Both the position numbers and the translations under genes were made by a program. From contig MSJI02000811.1 in assembly GCA_001931905.2 (NCBI GenBank), positions 1 through 16,136 on the forward strand: DNA of 16,136 nucleotides. The letters run 5' to 3'. A model generated the notes under the pieces. That model was not told the origin of the DNA. It saw only the letters and a list, made by a program, of their open reading frames with translations, and ran no database searches. Source of the DNA: Cladosporium sp. IMV 00045 (Eukaryota > Ascomycota > Dothideomycetes > Cladosporiales > Cladosporiaceae). The stretch's first letter is position 1, and each line of letters begins with the position of its first letter. This document shows positions 1 to 8,852 of this stretch, piece by piece.

Positions 1-2084
1 GCGCCCGGCGGCGTGATGGAGAGGGTGAGGTTGCAGATGGCTTCCCCAGCAGGAATATGGGGATTGAGTGAAGACAGGGAATGAGGTCGTTTTAGCGTGT
101 GACGGCCGGGAGGAGCATGAGCCAATGAAGGCGGAAGGACGGCTGTAACCTTCCCCACGCTAAACCATCCTGGCAGATGTGGCTGGCAGTCCGGGCGAGT
201 CTTTCTCTCTCTTCTCTCCTTGCGCAAGAACACACCACCATTATATCTTGCTAGTGTTGTGGTTCGTGCCTCTGTTCATCATGCTGTACGATGTCATTGT
301 TATAACCTGCGACCATTCTCAAGGCCCAACGCCATGCGGGCATCCGATTCAGGTCCCGATCAGATATGAGCCATCCGCAGGAGAAAGGGCATCGACCACG
401 AGACCGTCATCACTATTATGGGTCGGCGAGCAGAAGCGAAGTGAGCTACCAGTCATGTGCATATCTCGTGCAGCCAGTCGTGCTCTCCAGTCCCGTGCTG
501 AAGATCTCCATTGGATACCGACTGCCGGGACCGTTGATAGCCCAAGAGCTGCCCTTGAAGCACCATGGGCATCAATAATAGATTGGCATTATCACGAAGC
601 CAACCTGGATCATGGCCGCCCCAAAACCCCCACTTTGGGTCAAGCCTCGTCAAGTTTCTCCCAGCCGTCAAAGCCGTTGGGAAAGCGGGATGCCTCTCGT
701 CTGTTCGCTGCTATCGACATGCTATCGTCTTTAGTGCTGATCACGTCAAGACCGCCGTGAGCCTGTGTGAGCCTGTACATGCAGCACAGTGCTATCTCTG
801 GTCGGAAGCGGTCTGTAGCGGTCTGTCACCAGAGGCTCGCCGTTGTGACTCCAAAGCCATACCCTTCCACCCAGGTACAGTACGGCTATATGAGTGTGAC
901 TACTGGAACTGACTTCCCCATCAGCATGCCGTTCTTGTGCCACGCCAGCCCGGCCACTTCTCGTGGCTTTCAAACTCGTGTACGACGACACGTCCCTTGC
1001 ATTGTGGCTTCATGCAAGCACTACCGCTCGCAACACGTCCTGCGTGATCCGCGGCATGTTCATATCTGGAAGCACGCATGCTGCTGTGTTCGAGTGCATG
1101 CATCGAGTTTGAGAAGATCCCAGTCTGCAGATTGTGCTGTGCGGTACAGAAAAGGTGCGGTCGTCCAGATTGGCTTCTCTTCACACTATCACGAACCGTG
1201 GGAACACCACACTACAAGCTCAGGGTTCTGAAGGATGGACAAACGCATCGGAGTGGGATCCCGCCCGTTGAACAGGCATCGGTGGTTGCTTCACGCTTCG
1301 CCCCGAGGCGACCCTTAGTGACGTTACCTCTCTTGAGGGACGTCAGGTGCAGAGCCTCGTGATCGACGCCCGTCATAGGCCAGCAAAAAATAGCAGCTAA
1401 TTACCCAAGTATGGCCAAACTTGACAGCAGTATCCACACTACTCAGGAACTGATTCCTCCGCCGTGCAACGAGTTGCCTGGCCGAAGATGGCAGGTAGCT
1501 GTCCTGCTACTCATGCAGGCACCTTAGCGTGGTGATCCAGTGGCCAATCGTCTGTAGCCGCCGGGCTGTGACGCCTGCGACAGGCTGTGAGGGAAATGCA
1601 GCTATGGCAGATGCGAGACCGGGGGGTCTATGGTCAAGAGTGATCAAGGATAATCTGCGAATCCAGGGACGCTGCAGGACCCCGGCCCTGACATTGGCCG
1701 CGTTCTGGACGGTGAAGACCCACGCGATGGTGCAGGGCGCTTCGGAAGAGGCTCGCAGTGGGCGTCGGGAAACAAGTGCTGTCGTGCATGCGCTTCTGCA
1801 GAGGCACAACATGCGTCGGAGCTTATGCGCGCGCGAGAAGCACGCCCGCCATCCCAAGACTACTATAGAGGGGAGGAAGCGATCCCTCGCGCACGGAGTC
1901 CGCCTCTGATCCATCTGATTTTCCCACACCACGCCGCACGCTTGCATCGGTTACGTAGCGACCACGAGACGCAAGACGACGTAGAGCGACGCAATACTGC
2001 GAAGGATTGAGAGACCGAGATACTCCAGCCAGACAGCCAGAAAGACTCCCATACATTTGATCCATATCAACAGGTTTCGCCGCC
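1..2084. other. Intergenic region without a convincing gene; 5' flank of the SAM-PH gene
   Basis: No frame on either strand gives a recognisable protein or shows the codon bias of the genes further right. The longest open frames here, such as 179-760 (+) and 1507-1947 (-), lack family resemblance, and several start at non-ATG codons. The last 100-200 bases before 2085 probably hold the promoter and 5' UTR of the SAM-PH gene; a TATA-like CTATAGAG lies near 1863-1870. At the extreme left a minus-strand frame stays open from about 277 to 1. It has no ATG, and its last 15 codons or so are C-ending (reading EAICNLTLSITPPG), so an exon of a gene running off the left edge is possible but unproven. 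Two small 10-bp tandem duplications lie at 757-776 and 807-826. Confidence 0.6.
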
Positions 2085-4709
2085 ATGCAGGCATCAACTC
2101 CCGTCTCGCCGAGGGACATGAGCGGGAAGGTGTTTGCCAGAGCACACACATTTCCTATGGTCTCGCCGCGAACATCAGCTCCTCGACCGCTGTCGGAAGC
2201 AACGGAGATCTTCGACACAGATGGCGAGGATGAGAGCGAGTTCGAAGAAAATCACATGCTGAACGATCAGCCTCCATCGCCAAGAGATAGCATTGATTCA
2301 GTGAGTTCGATGAAGTTGTAGTCACCGACCAGACGACTGACATTCACGCAGGAGGACAGCAGACGAAGAAGCCAGACCACGGTCTCGTCGTATGAAGAAG
2401 CACCGACTCCAGACTCAAGCTCGGGTCGAAGTCGACGGAGACCGTTCGAGCTGCAAATCAGGCCTGTGGAAGGGCCCAAGGGTCCTCACCTGTTCAGATC
2501 ATCTCATGTTTCCACCGACTCCTCATTCGACTATGCGCTGCAGATGTCACCCTTGTTGCCCAAGCATTCGCCCCCAAGGACAGAAACGGCTTTCTCACAG
2601 AATACGGTGACTCCAGTCTCACAGCATCCTGGAATCAGCTTCTCAATCGATTCAATCATGGGCCAGCCTCCAGCGCAGTTCAACGATGCAGAGATTGAAA
2701 TCCGCAAATGGAACTCAACGCAGGTGATTGACTGGATGGTCGATACAGGTATCGACGAATCAGTCATCGAATGCTTCGAGGTAAATGACATCAACGGTGC
2801 AGTCTTGATGGAGTTGACCTTCGACAATCTCAAAGACATCGGCATCCAATCCTTTGGAAAGCGGCATCAACTTTGGAATGCCATCTCAGCTGTACAAGGT
2901 AAAGAAAGCATCGCCCCAGAACCAACTCCATTCCAAGACACCAGCCGGCCATGCACAAACAACACTAGACGCTCCCCAAGTCGAAGTCGCAATGCATGTG
3001 AGACTCCAATCGACTGTGACATGACTCCCATCGAACCTGGCAAGTCCAAAAAGCGACGTGGACGCAAAGCGCCAAAACCGCACGATGTCACCACACCCAT
3101 GGAGTCAGTGTCGATTGTCGCGATTGAGCAATTACTACCAAAGCCACACACCTGCGCCAAGGAAGAGCGCTGCTCCAAATGGCGAAAGCAGCAGAGAGAG
3201 TTGAAGCTGTTGCACGAGGAAAACGGCATTGGCCGTTTCCCCATCAGTCCGACGAAAGGTGGACGTATCTTCGTCCATGGCGATCCTGGCAACGCCGCCA
3301 CGGCGGAGAACATCGTCCCGCGTGAAGTGGAAAGACAACCGGAGGATTTCTACGACCCGCACTCCGAGGTCATCCCTTCGATCGTCGCATCCTCAGACGT
3401 CTTTGGTCCCAGTCAAACACCTGCCTTCGCCCTGCATGAAGGCTCGCTGGAGCAGATTGACCGACGTGATCCGCAAGAGAATGTGAAGCACTTCCTCAAC
3501 TTCCAGCACATGCAAACGCCCATCTCGCCCATGGAAGACCAGTACCTCGACGGCACCTTGACACCTATCGAGAGGCCAGCCACCTCGCCACCCCAGAGGC
3601 GAAACTACGATCCCCTCCCCCTCTTCCCGGCTGAACATCTCTATCCATCTCACCCTGGCCAGCCCGTGTTGCAACCTCCCGAACACACTCAAGGCCCGCA
3701 CCAAAACCTGAAAGCTCTCCCCAAGCTGGCCATCCCACGCTCCGCCAGCGCCGCTCCTCAAACCAACCACATCACCTCTCCCGACACAGCCAACGTCATC
3801 TGCCGAAGCACCACAGCATCGCCCGGCGCGATCTACCGCCTCGGCACACCCGCCTCCGAAATGGACGTTCCAGTCACCTACCAAAGCAATGGGCCCATCG
3901 AGCGAGACGCCTCCCAATCCGTTCCGCCCAGCATGCAATTCCGCGAGCAGCAACAACTCGCCCGCTCACACTCTCGCGCCCAACCCTGGCACCGCCCCTC
4001 CTTCGCCCTTCCCGCCGTCAAAGAAGGCGAAGTCTTCTCCCCCGCCTCGGACAAGAAACCCCGCCCCAGCCTCGCCTCCACCCGCACAGACAGCTCCTCC
4101 TCCCACAGTGCGCGCAAATCCAGCACGTCCTCCATCGACTCCACCACCGCCGCCGCCGCTGCCAAAGCCAAAGACCCCGCCCACCACAGCCCGCAAACGC
4201 AACACTTCACCTACGGCAGCGCCTGCACGCACAGCGGATGGATGCGCAAGCGCAAGACGAAAATGCTTCGCCACGAGTGGCGCGACGCCCACTTCCGCCT
4301 CAATGGCACGCAGCTGGCCATGCACGCCAACGCGCGCTTGGGAGCCGCCGCCCTCGACACCATCGACGTCGACAACTATGCCGTCGCCTGCTCCACGGCG
4401 CCCAGCGGGAGTAAGCTCAGCGCGGCTTTCAAGGGGCTTCATATCAGGGGTGAGGGCAAGGGGGCGCCGGATCCGGCGCCGTTTGCGTTTCAGCTCGTGC
4501 CGAATCGTGAGGAGGCTGGGGGCATGGGTGCTTCTTCTAGGACTGCGCCGGGTGGAAGTGCTGCTGCGGGGAGTGGAAAGACGCATCATTTTGCTGTGAA
4601 GAACAAGGATGAGCGGATCGATTGGATGCGTGAGCTTATGCTTGCTAAGGCCCTGCAGCAGAAGGGCAAGGGGTATGAGGTTGAGGTTTATGGTGGTGAG
4701 CAGGTTTGA
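2085..4709 (+). CDS. SAM and PH domain protein, Boi-like cortical polarity/signalling adaptor
   Basis: Model: join(2085..2300, 2352..4709), 857 aa. The ATG sits in a good context (gccgccATGc). The 51-nt intron 2301-2351 (GTGAGT...CAG) is phase 0 and removes an in-frame stop at 2319. A SAM domain lies at about residues 190-254 (core KWNSTQVIDWM, then IQSFGKRHQLW). A Cys-rich basic motif follows at about 340-365 (CAKEERCSKWRKQQRE). A long Pro/Ser-rich, probably disordered linker comes next, then a C-terminal PH domain at about 699-842, from SGWMRKR to a closing helix with DERIDWMRELM. The PH fold carries a Gly/Ala/Ser-rich loop before its last strand. SAM domains oligomerise or bind partners and PH domains bind phosphoinositides, so a membrane-associated adaptor in polarised growth is the likely role. 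SAM plus PH recalls yeast Boi1/Boi2 and fission yeast Pob1, but no SH3 domain is visible here, so orthology is uncertain. The exact role is inference. Confidence 0.9.
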
Positions 4710-5372
4710 TTGAATTGTCGTCGTGGCTGCTGGTCTTGCGTTTCTTTCTGTCCAGTTGGCTATTGCTGGCGTTTGGTTGTTTCGGAGTTTCTCTTTCGGT
4801 TCTGTCATGGAAACGGCCTTTGGGCAGAAAAAATTGCAGAATGGATGGACTGGTTGGCGGATGGATACCCCCCTTCCTTCTCTGCCGGTTTCGAACCGTG
4901 CAGGGCTGGCTTACGTTTTGAAGTTTTCGGCGGCATTGTTTTGTTTCAAAGGTCTGGGAAGGTCGCAGGCTCGGCGGCTAATCATTAGATATCAGGGATT
5001 CGAGGAAAGTATCCCACCTCTGCGATGATCTTGACTTAGTTAGCGCTTTTCATCTAGGTAGATTTGTTAGCTTTGAATATCACGATGAAATGAATGAGAT
5101 GATATGACCAGAAGTCCTGCGAGTTGAGATCAGGGCCTTGCCTGGATTTGAAGTCTGTTTGCATAATCGATTCATCTTTGCGTTGCATATTCATGGGTAT
5201 CTTCGAAAATTCTCTTCGCCTCTCGCAATGTGGCGTGCTTTGGCCTGGACACCACGTCGGTCCTCTTGATCGTCTCAGCAAGCGCCAGTGCATTTTTGCT
5301 GACAATCTAACCACCGAGTCCAGGCTCTATGTTCCACCCTCCTGTACACCATCTCCCACACCTCTCATCCTC
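4710..5372. other. Convergent 3' intergenic region (SAM-PH gene and BUD23)
   Basis: These 663 bases separate two gene ends that face each other and should hold both 3' UTRs and polyadenylation sites. The left part is G/T-rich on the plus strand, as fungal 3' flanks often are. Short overlapping open frames (for example 4706-4921 and 5054-5314) have no recognisable content. A small palindrome, CGGTTTCGAACCG, near 4884-4896 superficially resembles a tRNA T-arm, but no tRNA can be built around it. Confidence 0.6.
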
Positions 5373-6197
5373 TTACCAAGCAGTCTTACGCCTCCTACCG
5401 GTATACTTGGAATTCGGCTTCACGATCTTCCCCTTAGCTTCCATCTGGGCCTTCTTCCTTGTAATCCAAGCCTTGCTCCCCTTCTTATCAAACTCCTTGC
5501 CGCGCTTCTTGTCCTTCCTCCGCGCATCCTGCACGTCCACGTCACTCATCCTGCTCACCGTGCCGGACACATCTCCACCACCCACCGTCAGCACGAGGTA
5601 GACTTTCAGACTCTTGGTGTCCGGGTCGTCTTCCAGAATACCCGCACCGAAACCCGCCTTGATCGCCGCGTTGCTGATCATGCTCCTCTGCTGGCTGTTC
5701 TTGGGATAGAACTGACACACTGCTTTCCCACCCCTGCGCAAACTGGCGTACAGCCCGTCGAAGAAACGCTTCAGCCTCCCCTCGGGCGTGACATCGCTCG
5801 TCTCGGCATTGCAAAGCCACTGGATGGCACTGATGGAAATGGCGGCGTCGAAAGTTCCCGCGCGAAAGGGCACCCCCTGCCCCATGTCCGCCAGCAGCAT
5901 GTCGCCTTCCACGTCGCGGTCCAGCGCTTCCGCCAGCATGGAGCTGGAAATGTCCATGCCGAACCAGGCGTGCGGGCCGCCTTGCTCTTCGGGGACGGAG
6001 GAGAGGATTTCTCCGCTGAGCCCGCTGCCGCAGCCTACGTCGAGGATGAGGGAGGGTGTGTCGAGGTCGAGGAGCTCGAGGGCGCGGTTGGTCATGGAGG
6101 CTTGGATGCCTTTGATGCGGCTGTTGGTGGTGTATTTGCGAGATTCTACATCGTTGTAGAAGAGGTCGGGTGGGAGGATGTCTTCGGGGCGGGACAT
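5373..6197 (-). CDS. bud23: 18S rRNA (guanine-N7)-methyltransferase Bud23
   Basis: Single exon, 274 aa, essentially the yeast Bud23 length (275 aa as I recall). The start is the ATG giving MSRPED, the typical family N-terminus; the frame continues upstream without similarity. Residues 50-60 form SAM-binding motif I (LILDVGCGSGL), followed by GMDIS, an acidic post-motif, and SAIQWLCNA of the Bud23/WBSCR22 type. The basic C-terminal WBSCR22 domain, about residues 205-274, contains SKAWITRKKAQ and SKYTGRRRK. Family knowledge: with the activator Trm112 it methylates N7 of one guanosine in 18S rRNA (G1575 in yeast) and is needed for 40S assembly and export, acting in the nucleolus and nucleus. It is transcribed divergently from SVP26. 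There is no sign of damage or an intron. Confidence 0.96.
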   Translation of the reverse strand: MSRPEDILPPDLFYNDVESRKYTTNSRIKGIQASMTNRALELLDLDTPSLILDVGCGSGLSGEILSSVPEEQGGPHAWFGMDISSSMLAEALDRDVEGDMLLADMGQGVPFRAGTFDAAISISAIQWLCNAETSDVTPEGRLKRFFDGLYASLRRGGKAVCQFYPKNSQQRSMISNAAIKAGFGAGILEDDPDTKSLKVYLVLTVGGGDVSGTVSRMSDVDVQDARRKDKKRGKEFDKKGSKAWITRKKAQMEAKGKIVKPNSKYTGRRRKTAW

Positions 6198-6551
6198 GAT
6201 TCTTGTGGTTGTAGCAGTACTGTTGTATTTTTTTCTATTCTTCTTCCTCTTCCAGGTATGTTTAAGCGAGAGTAGTATGGCTGTGGTTGATCCTTCCTCA
6301 TATCGAGAACTCTCTCTCCAAACTTTTGGCTCTGACTTGGGCGATAAGATAAGACGGGCCGTCCCTTGCCGCGAGGGGTCCAAGCTAGGATGTTGCTGTA
6401 CATGTAGGCTGACGAAGAGGGAGATGATGAAACGTCTGGGGTAAGAGAAGACAAGTACTGAATATAATAAGTACATGTATTTATTTGGTCTTCGTAACAA
6501 CAACACCTCAATGCCCACAAGTCAAGACTAACAACCTCATCCAACACCACA
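6198..6551. promoter_or_regulatory. Divergent promoter region between BUD23 and SVP26
   Basis: These 354 bases lie between the two start codons of head-to-head genes and must contain both 5' UTRs and promoters. A T-rich stretch at about 6226-6252 lies just upstream of BUD23 on the minus strand. AT-rich sequence at about 6459-6486 lies upstream of SVP26 and may serve as its core promoter. Overlapping GATAAG motifs occur in the middle (separate entry). Transcription start sites cannot be read from sequence alone. Confidence 0.7.
6343..6353 (+). promoter_or_regulatory. Overlapping tandem GATAAG motifs (candidate GATA-factor site)
   Basis: The sequence GATAAGATAAG contains two GATAAG hexamers sharing one base, near the centre of the divergent promoter. 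Fungal GATA factors (AreA/NIT2, SreA, WC families) recognise HGATAR, and paired sites bind more strongly. Function here is inferred from motif and position only. Confidence 0.35.
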
Positions 6552-7333
6552 ATGTGGATCCTCCCACTCCTCGTAAGCTCCCTCCACCACCAACCCCGAT
6601 CCCTCTAACAACACCCTCTAACCTCCAAACCCAGGGCTACGCCGGCCTCCTCCTCGGCTTCCTCTTCCTCACCCTCGCCATCGCCTCAGGCCTATACTAC
6701 CTCTCCGAACTCGTCGAAGAACACTCCGTGCTCGCGCGCAAAACCCTCTCCCGCATGATCTACCTCGTCATAGCCACGCAGCTCTTCCTAACCCTCATCG
6801 ACCGGCTCCCGCCCCTCCTCTCCCTCCTCAGCATCGCCTCGCACGTCCTCTACCTGCAAAACCTCCGCCGCTTCCCCTGGGTCAAGCTCTCCGACCCCGT
6901 CTTCCTCGCCTCCTGCGCCCTCGTCCTCCTCAACCATTACGTCTGGTACCGGCACTTCAGCACGCCGCCCGCGCCTCCTGCGAGGTACAATTTCTACGAT
7001 CCGCCTAGCGTGCCGAGTTTCACGGAGATTGCGAGCTTTTTCGGCATCCAGGTGTGGCTCGTGCCGTTTGCGCTTTTTGTCAGTCTGAGTGCGGGCGAGA
7101 ATGTGCTGCCCAGTATGGGCTCGGAGTACGCGACGGGGGCTGGCAGTAGTTTCGTCAGTCCCGGGGTTGGGCCGGCGGGTGGTTCTGGTGAGGTGAGGAG
7201 CGCGGGGAGGAAGAGGGCGGGCACGCAGAATGCTGGCATGGCGAAGGCGGCGGTCAATGGGGTTAGGGAGTGGATTGGGGATACGGGAGAGTTGTTGGGC
7301 GCTTGGAAGGGGGAGAAGACCAGGCCTTTATGA
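6552..7333 (+). CDS. svp26: Svp26/TEX261 family ER-Golgi membrane cargo adaptor
   Basis: Model: join(6552..6572, 6635..7333), 239 aa. The first exon has only seven codons (MWILPLL). The 62-nt intron 6573-6634 (GTAAGC...CCCAG) joins it to GYAGLLLGFLF, which restores the family N-terminus. Hydrophobic segments lie at about residues 8-30, 46-62, 66-82 and 97-115, with a weaker one near 135-155. Family signatures include SGLYYLSELVEEH, NLRRFPWVKLSDP and CALVLLNHYVWYRHF. The last 70 or so residues are soluble, rich in Gly/Ser and basic residues, and poorly conserved. In yeast, Svp26 recruits Golgi mannosyltransferases and other type II membrane proteins into COPII vesicles; the same role is inferred here. 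Codons are strongly C-ending up to about 6980, then become G/T-ending. Confidence 0.95.
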
Positions 7334-7946
7334 TGGGTTGTGAATGGGGAGGGGAAGAAGGGAAGGTGATTTGGCGTTTTTTGTGAAGAGGATATACCAT
7401 ACCATACCAGTTGAGGGATGTTTTGACATGGATGTGATTGGGATTCTTTGCACTCGGGAATTGTATGAATAAGGAAAGACACACTGGATCAGAGATGTGA
7501 AAGAACAAAGATTCCTGAATTCGACGGTAAATGATTGGATATGTGCCATTTGCAATTTGTCTGACATTATTGTACAGGATAAGTTCAGCCACCGCAGTTC
7601 TGAACAGACCGAGAGAAACTCCTAGCAAAAGCCGCAGGACTGGATTCGAAGCCCATTCTCGAGCAGAGAAGGACTGGAAAAAAAAGAAAGTTCAAAAAGA
7701 GAAACAACGATATCCAAGGAAACAAAACAAGAGTATGCCACCCGGTCGTTGCAACAACAAAACCCCTGCCATCAAAGATAAGAAATCCCAAGAGCAGAGA
7801 TGAATCAGATCCCAAGTCTCCCGTGAACCAGAGAAGGACAGGAAAGACTTTAGATCCGAGCAAGAAAAGCCAAAAGAAGGAAATTCGAGGGCAAAGAAAA
7901 GACCGCAATTCAGCAGCCTCCTCTCATCCAGGATCCCTCACACCCC
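7334..7946. other. Convergent 3' intergenic region (SVP26 and pheromone precursor)
   Basis: These 613 bases lie between two gene ends that face each other. The stretch at about 7610-7910 is strongly purine-rich on the plus strand, so the pheromone transcript's 3' UTR would be pyrimidine-rich. Short open frames on both strands (such as 7531-7803 and 7823-8161) are low-complexity and have no family resemblance. Confidence 0.6.
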
Positions 7947-8852
7947 TCAAAGCTTATAAACATCCTCGACAGCCTGCGCGAGCGTCTCCTCCAGCGCGTC
8001 CAACGAGCGCTGCACGATCGTGCAATCGCCATTCTCGGCATTACACTCCTCGACAGCCGCATCGAAATCGACCTGGCCGGCAATATCAGCCGCCGCCAGA
8101 GCGTGCGCGTCGCGCGAGCACGTCATGCCCGGGTATCCGCACGACGACAGCGGCGCCTTGACGCGCGGGTTCTTCTTCGGGTGCCAGTACTTGGGGCCCG
8201 GCTTGAATTTGTACTTGCGCTTGGGATCCGCTTCGGCTTCGCGCTTGACGGCTTCGTGGAAGGCTTCGGCCGCTTTGAGCACGGTGTGGCACTCGCCGCC
8301 CTCGGCGAAGCATTCGTCTTTGAAGATCTCCGGGTCGTCTTCTTGCACGAGCTCCAGCCCGCGCTTCATCTTGTGGCACGTCATGCCGGGGAAGCCGCAG
8401 AGGCCTTTGCGCGCTTTCTTGCGGCGGCGACGGCGGGCCTCAGGGTCGGCTTCGGGCTCGGCTTCGGCGGAGCGCGCGCAGGTGAAGCCTGGGTAGCCGC
8501 AGAGGCCTTTGCGCGAGCGGATCTTGGCTTCGGCGTCGGCGTCGGCGTCGCCCTCGAAGACGGCGTCGGTGGTGGCGTCGAGGGCGTCTTCGATGGCGGA
8601 GAGAGGGGAGCGGGCTTTGTGGCAGGTCATGCCAGGGTAGCCGCAGAGGCCCTTGCGCGAGCGGATGCGTGGCTCGGCGATGGCGAGGGCTTCGGACACG
8701 GCCATGGCGGCACGCTTGGTCTTCGCGCATGTCATGCCTGGGTAGCCGCAGAGGCCTTTGCGGGCCTTGCCGGGCTCGGGCAGGGCTTCGGCATCGGCCA
8801 GGGCGGAGCTGGTGAAGGCCAGGATGGCCAGGACGGAGCTGGTGACCTTCAT
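7947..8852 (-). CDS. ppg1: Alpha-factor-type mating pheromone precursor, multi-copy
   Basis: Single exon, 301 aa. The chosen ATG starts a clear signal peptide, residues 1-19 or so (MKVTSSVLAILAFTSSALA). The longer upstream frame has no ATG and reads as 5' UTR. Five repeats follow: residues 33-42, 68-77 and 116-125 (GLCGYPG[MF]TC), 150-159 (GLCGFPGMTC) and 236-245 (SSCGYPGMTC). Spacers are rich in Ala, Glu, Asp and Pro (EALPEP, EAEPEADPEA), resembling Ste13-type dipeptide trimming tracts, with Arg/Lys clusters for Kex2-type cleavage. C-x3-G-x2-C with G-x-P-G inside matches ascomycete alpha-pheromones such as the Botrytis form (WCGRPGQPC type). The usual Trp before the first Cys is Leu or Ser. 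Known role of the family: the secreted peptide binds a Ste2/Pre2-type receptor on the partner. A Kex2-processed repeat protein with another function (RiPP-like peptide) is the main alternative. Confidence 0.85.
   Translation of the reverse strand: MKVTSSVLAILAFTSSALADAEALPEPGKARKGLCGYPGMTCAKTKRAAMAVSEALAIAEPRIRSRKGLCGYPGMTCHKARSPLSAIEDALDATTDAVFEGDADADAEAKIRSRKGLCGYPGFTCARSAEAEPEADPEARRRRRKKARKGLCGFPGMTCHKMKRGLELVQEDDPEIFKDECFAEGGECHTVLKAAEAFHEAVKREAEADPKRKYKFKPGPKYWHPKKNPRVKAPLSSCGYPGMTCSRDAHALAAADIAGQVDFDAAVEECNAENGDCTIVQRSLDALEETLAQAVEDVYKL
8022..8312 (-). repeat. Two degenerate C-x6-C units in the pheromone precursor
   Basis: Residues 181-188 (CFAEGGEC, at 8289-8312) and 270-277 (CNAENGDC, at 8022-8045) keep exactly the Cys spacing of the pheromone units but have the acidic core C-[FN]-A-E-[GN]-G-[ED]-C. 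Both are followed by an amphipathic helix-like stretch (LKAAEAFHEAVKR; LDALEETLAQAVEDV). They resemble each other more than the pheromone core, so they look like a second repeat class: an internal pro-segment, a second peptide, or decayed copies. Confidence 0.65.
8118..8756 (-). repeat. Five pheromone peptide units (C-G-[YF]-P-G-[MF]-T-C)
   Basis: Unit positions on the plus-strand scale: 8727-8756, 8622-8651, 8478-8507, 8376-8405 and 8118-8147. Each encodes a ten-residue segment ending in TC. Units 1 to 4 are preceded by Arg-Lys and begin Gly-Leu; the fifth is preceded by APL and begins Ser-Ser. The residue two after the last Cys is Lys or Arg in all five (CAK, CHK, CAR, CHK, CSR). Units 2 and 3 also share the preceding IRSRK, which points to a recent duplication. 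Spacing is irregular, 25 to 76 residues between units. Confidence 0.85.

Noticed and set aside
179..760. 193-codon plus-strand frame
   Set aside because: It begins with GTG, lacks codon bias and has no recognisable domain; one hydrophobic stretch alone is not enough.
3966..4808. 280-codon minus-strand frame antisense to the SAM-PH gene
   Set aside because: Shadow of the C-rich coding strand; Gly/Val/Ala-rich in its second half and without family resemblance.
4884..4896. T-arm-like palindrome suggesting a tRNA
   Set aside because: No acceptor, D or anticodon arms can be paired around it.
7635..7660. GGATTCGAAGCC resembling a tRNA B-box
   Set aside because: The flanking bases do not form a T-stem and no A-box lies at the right distance.
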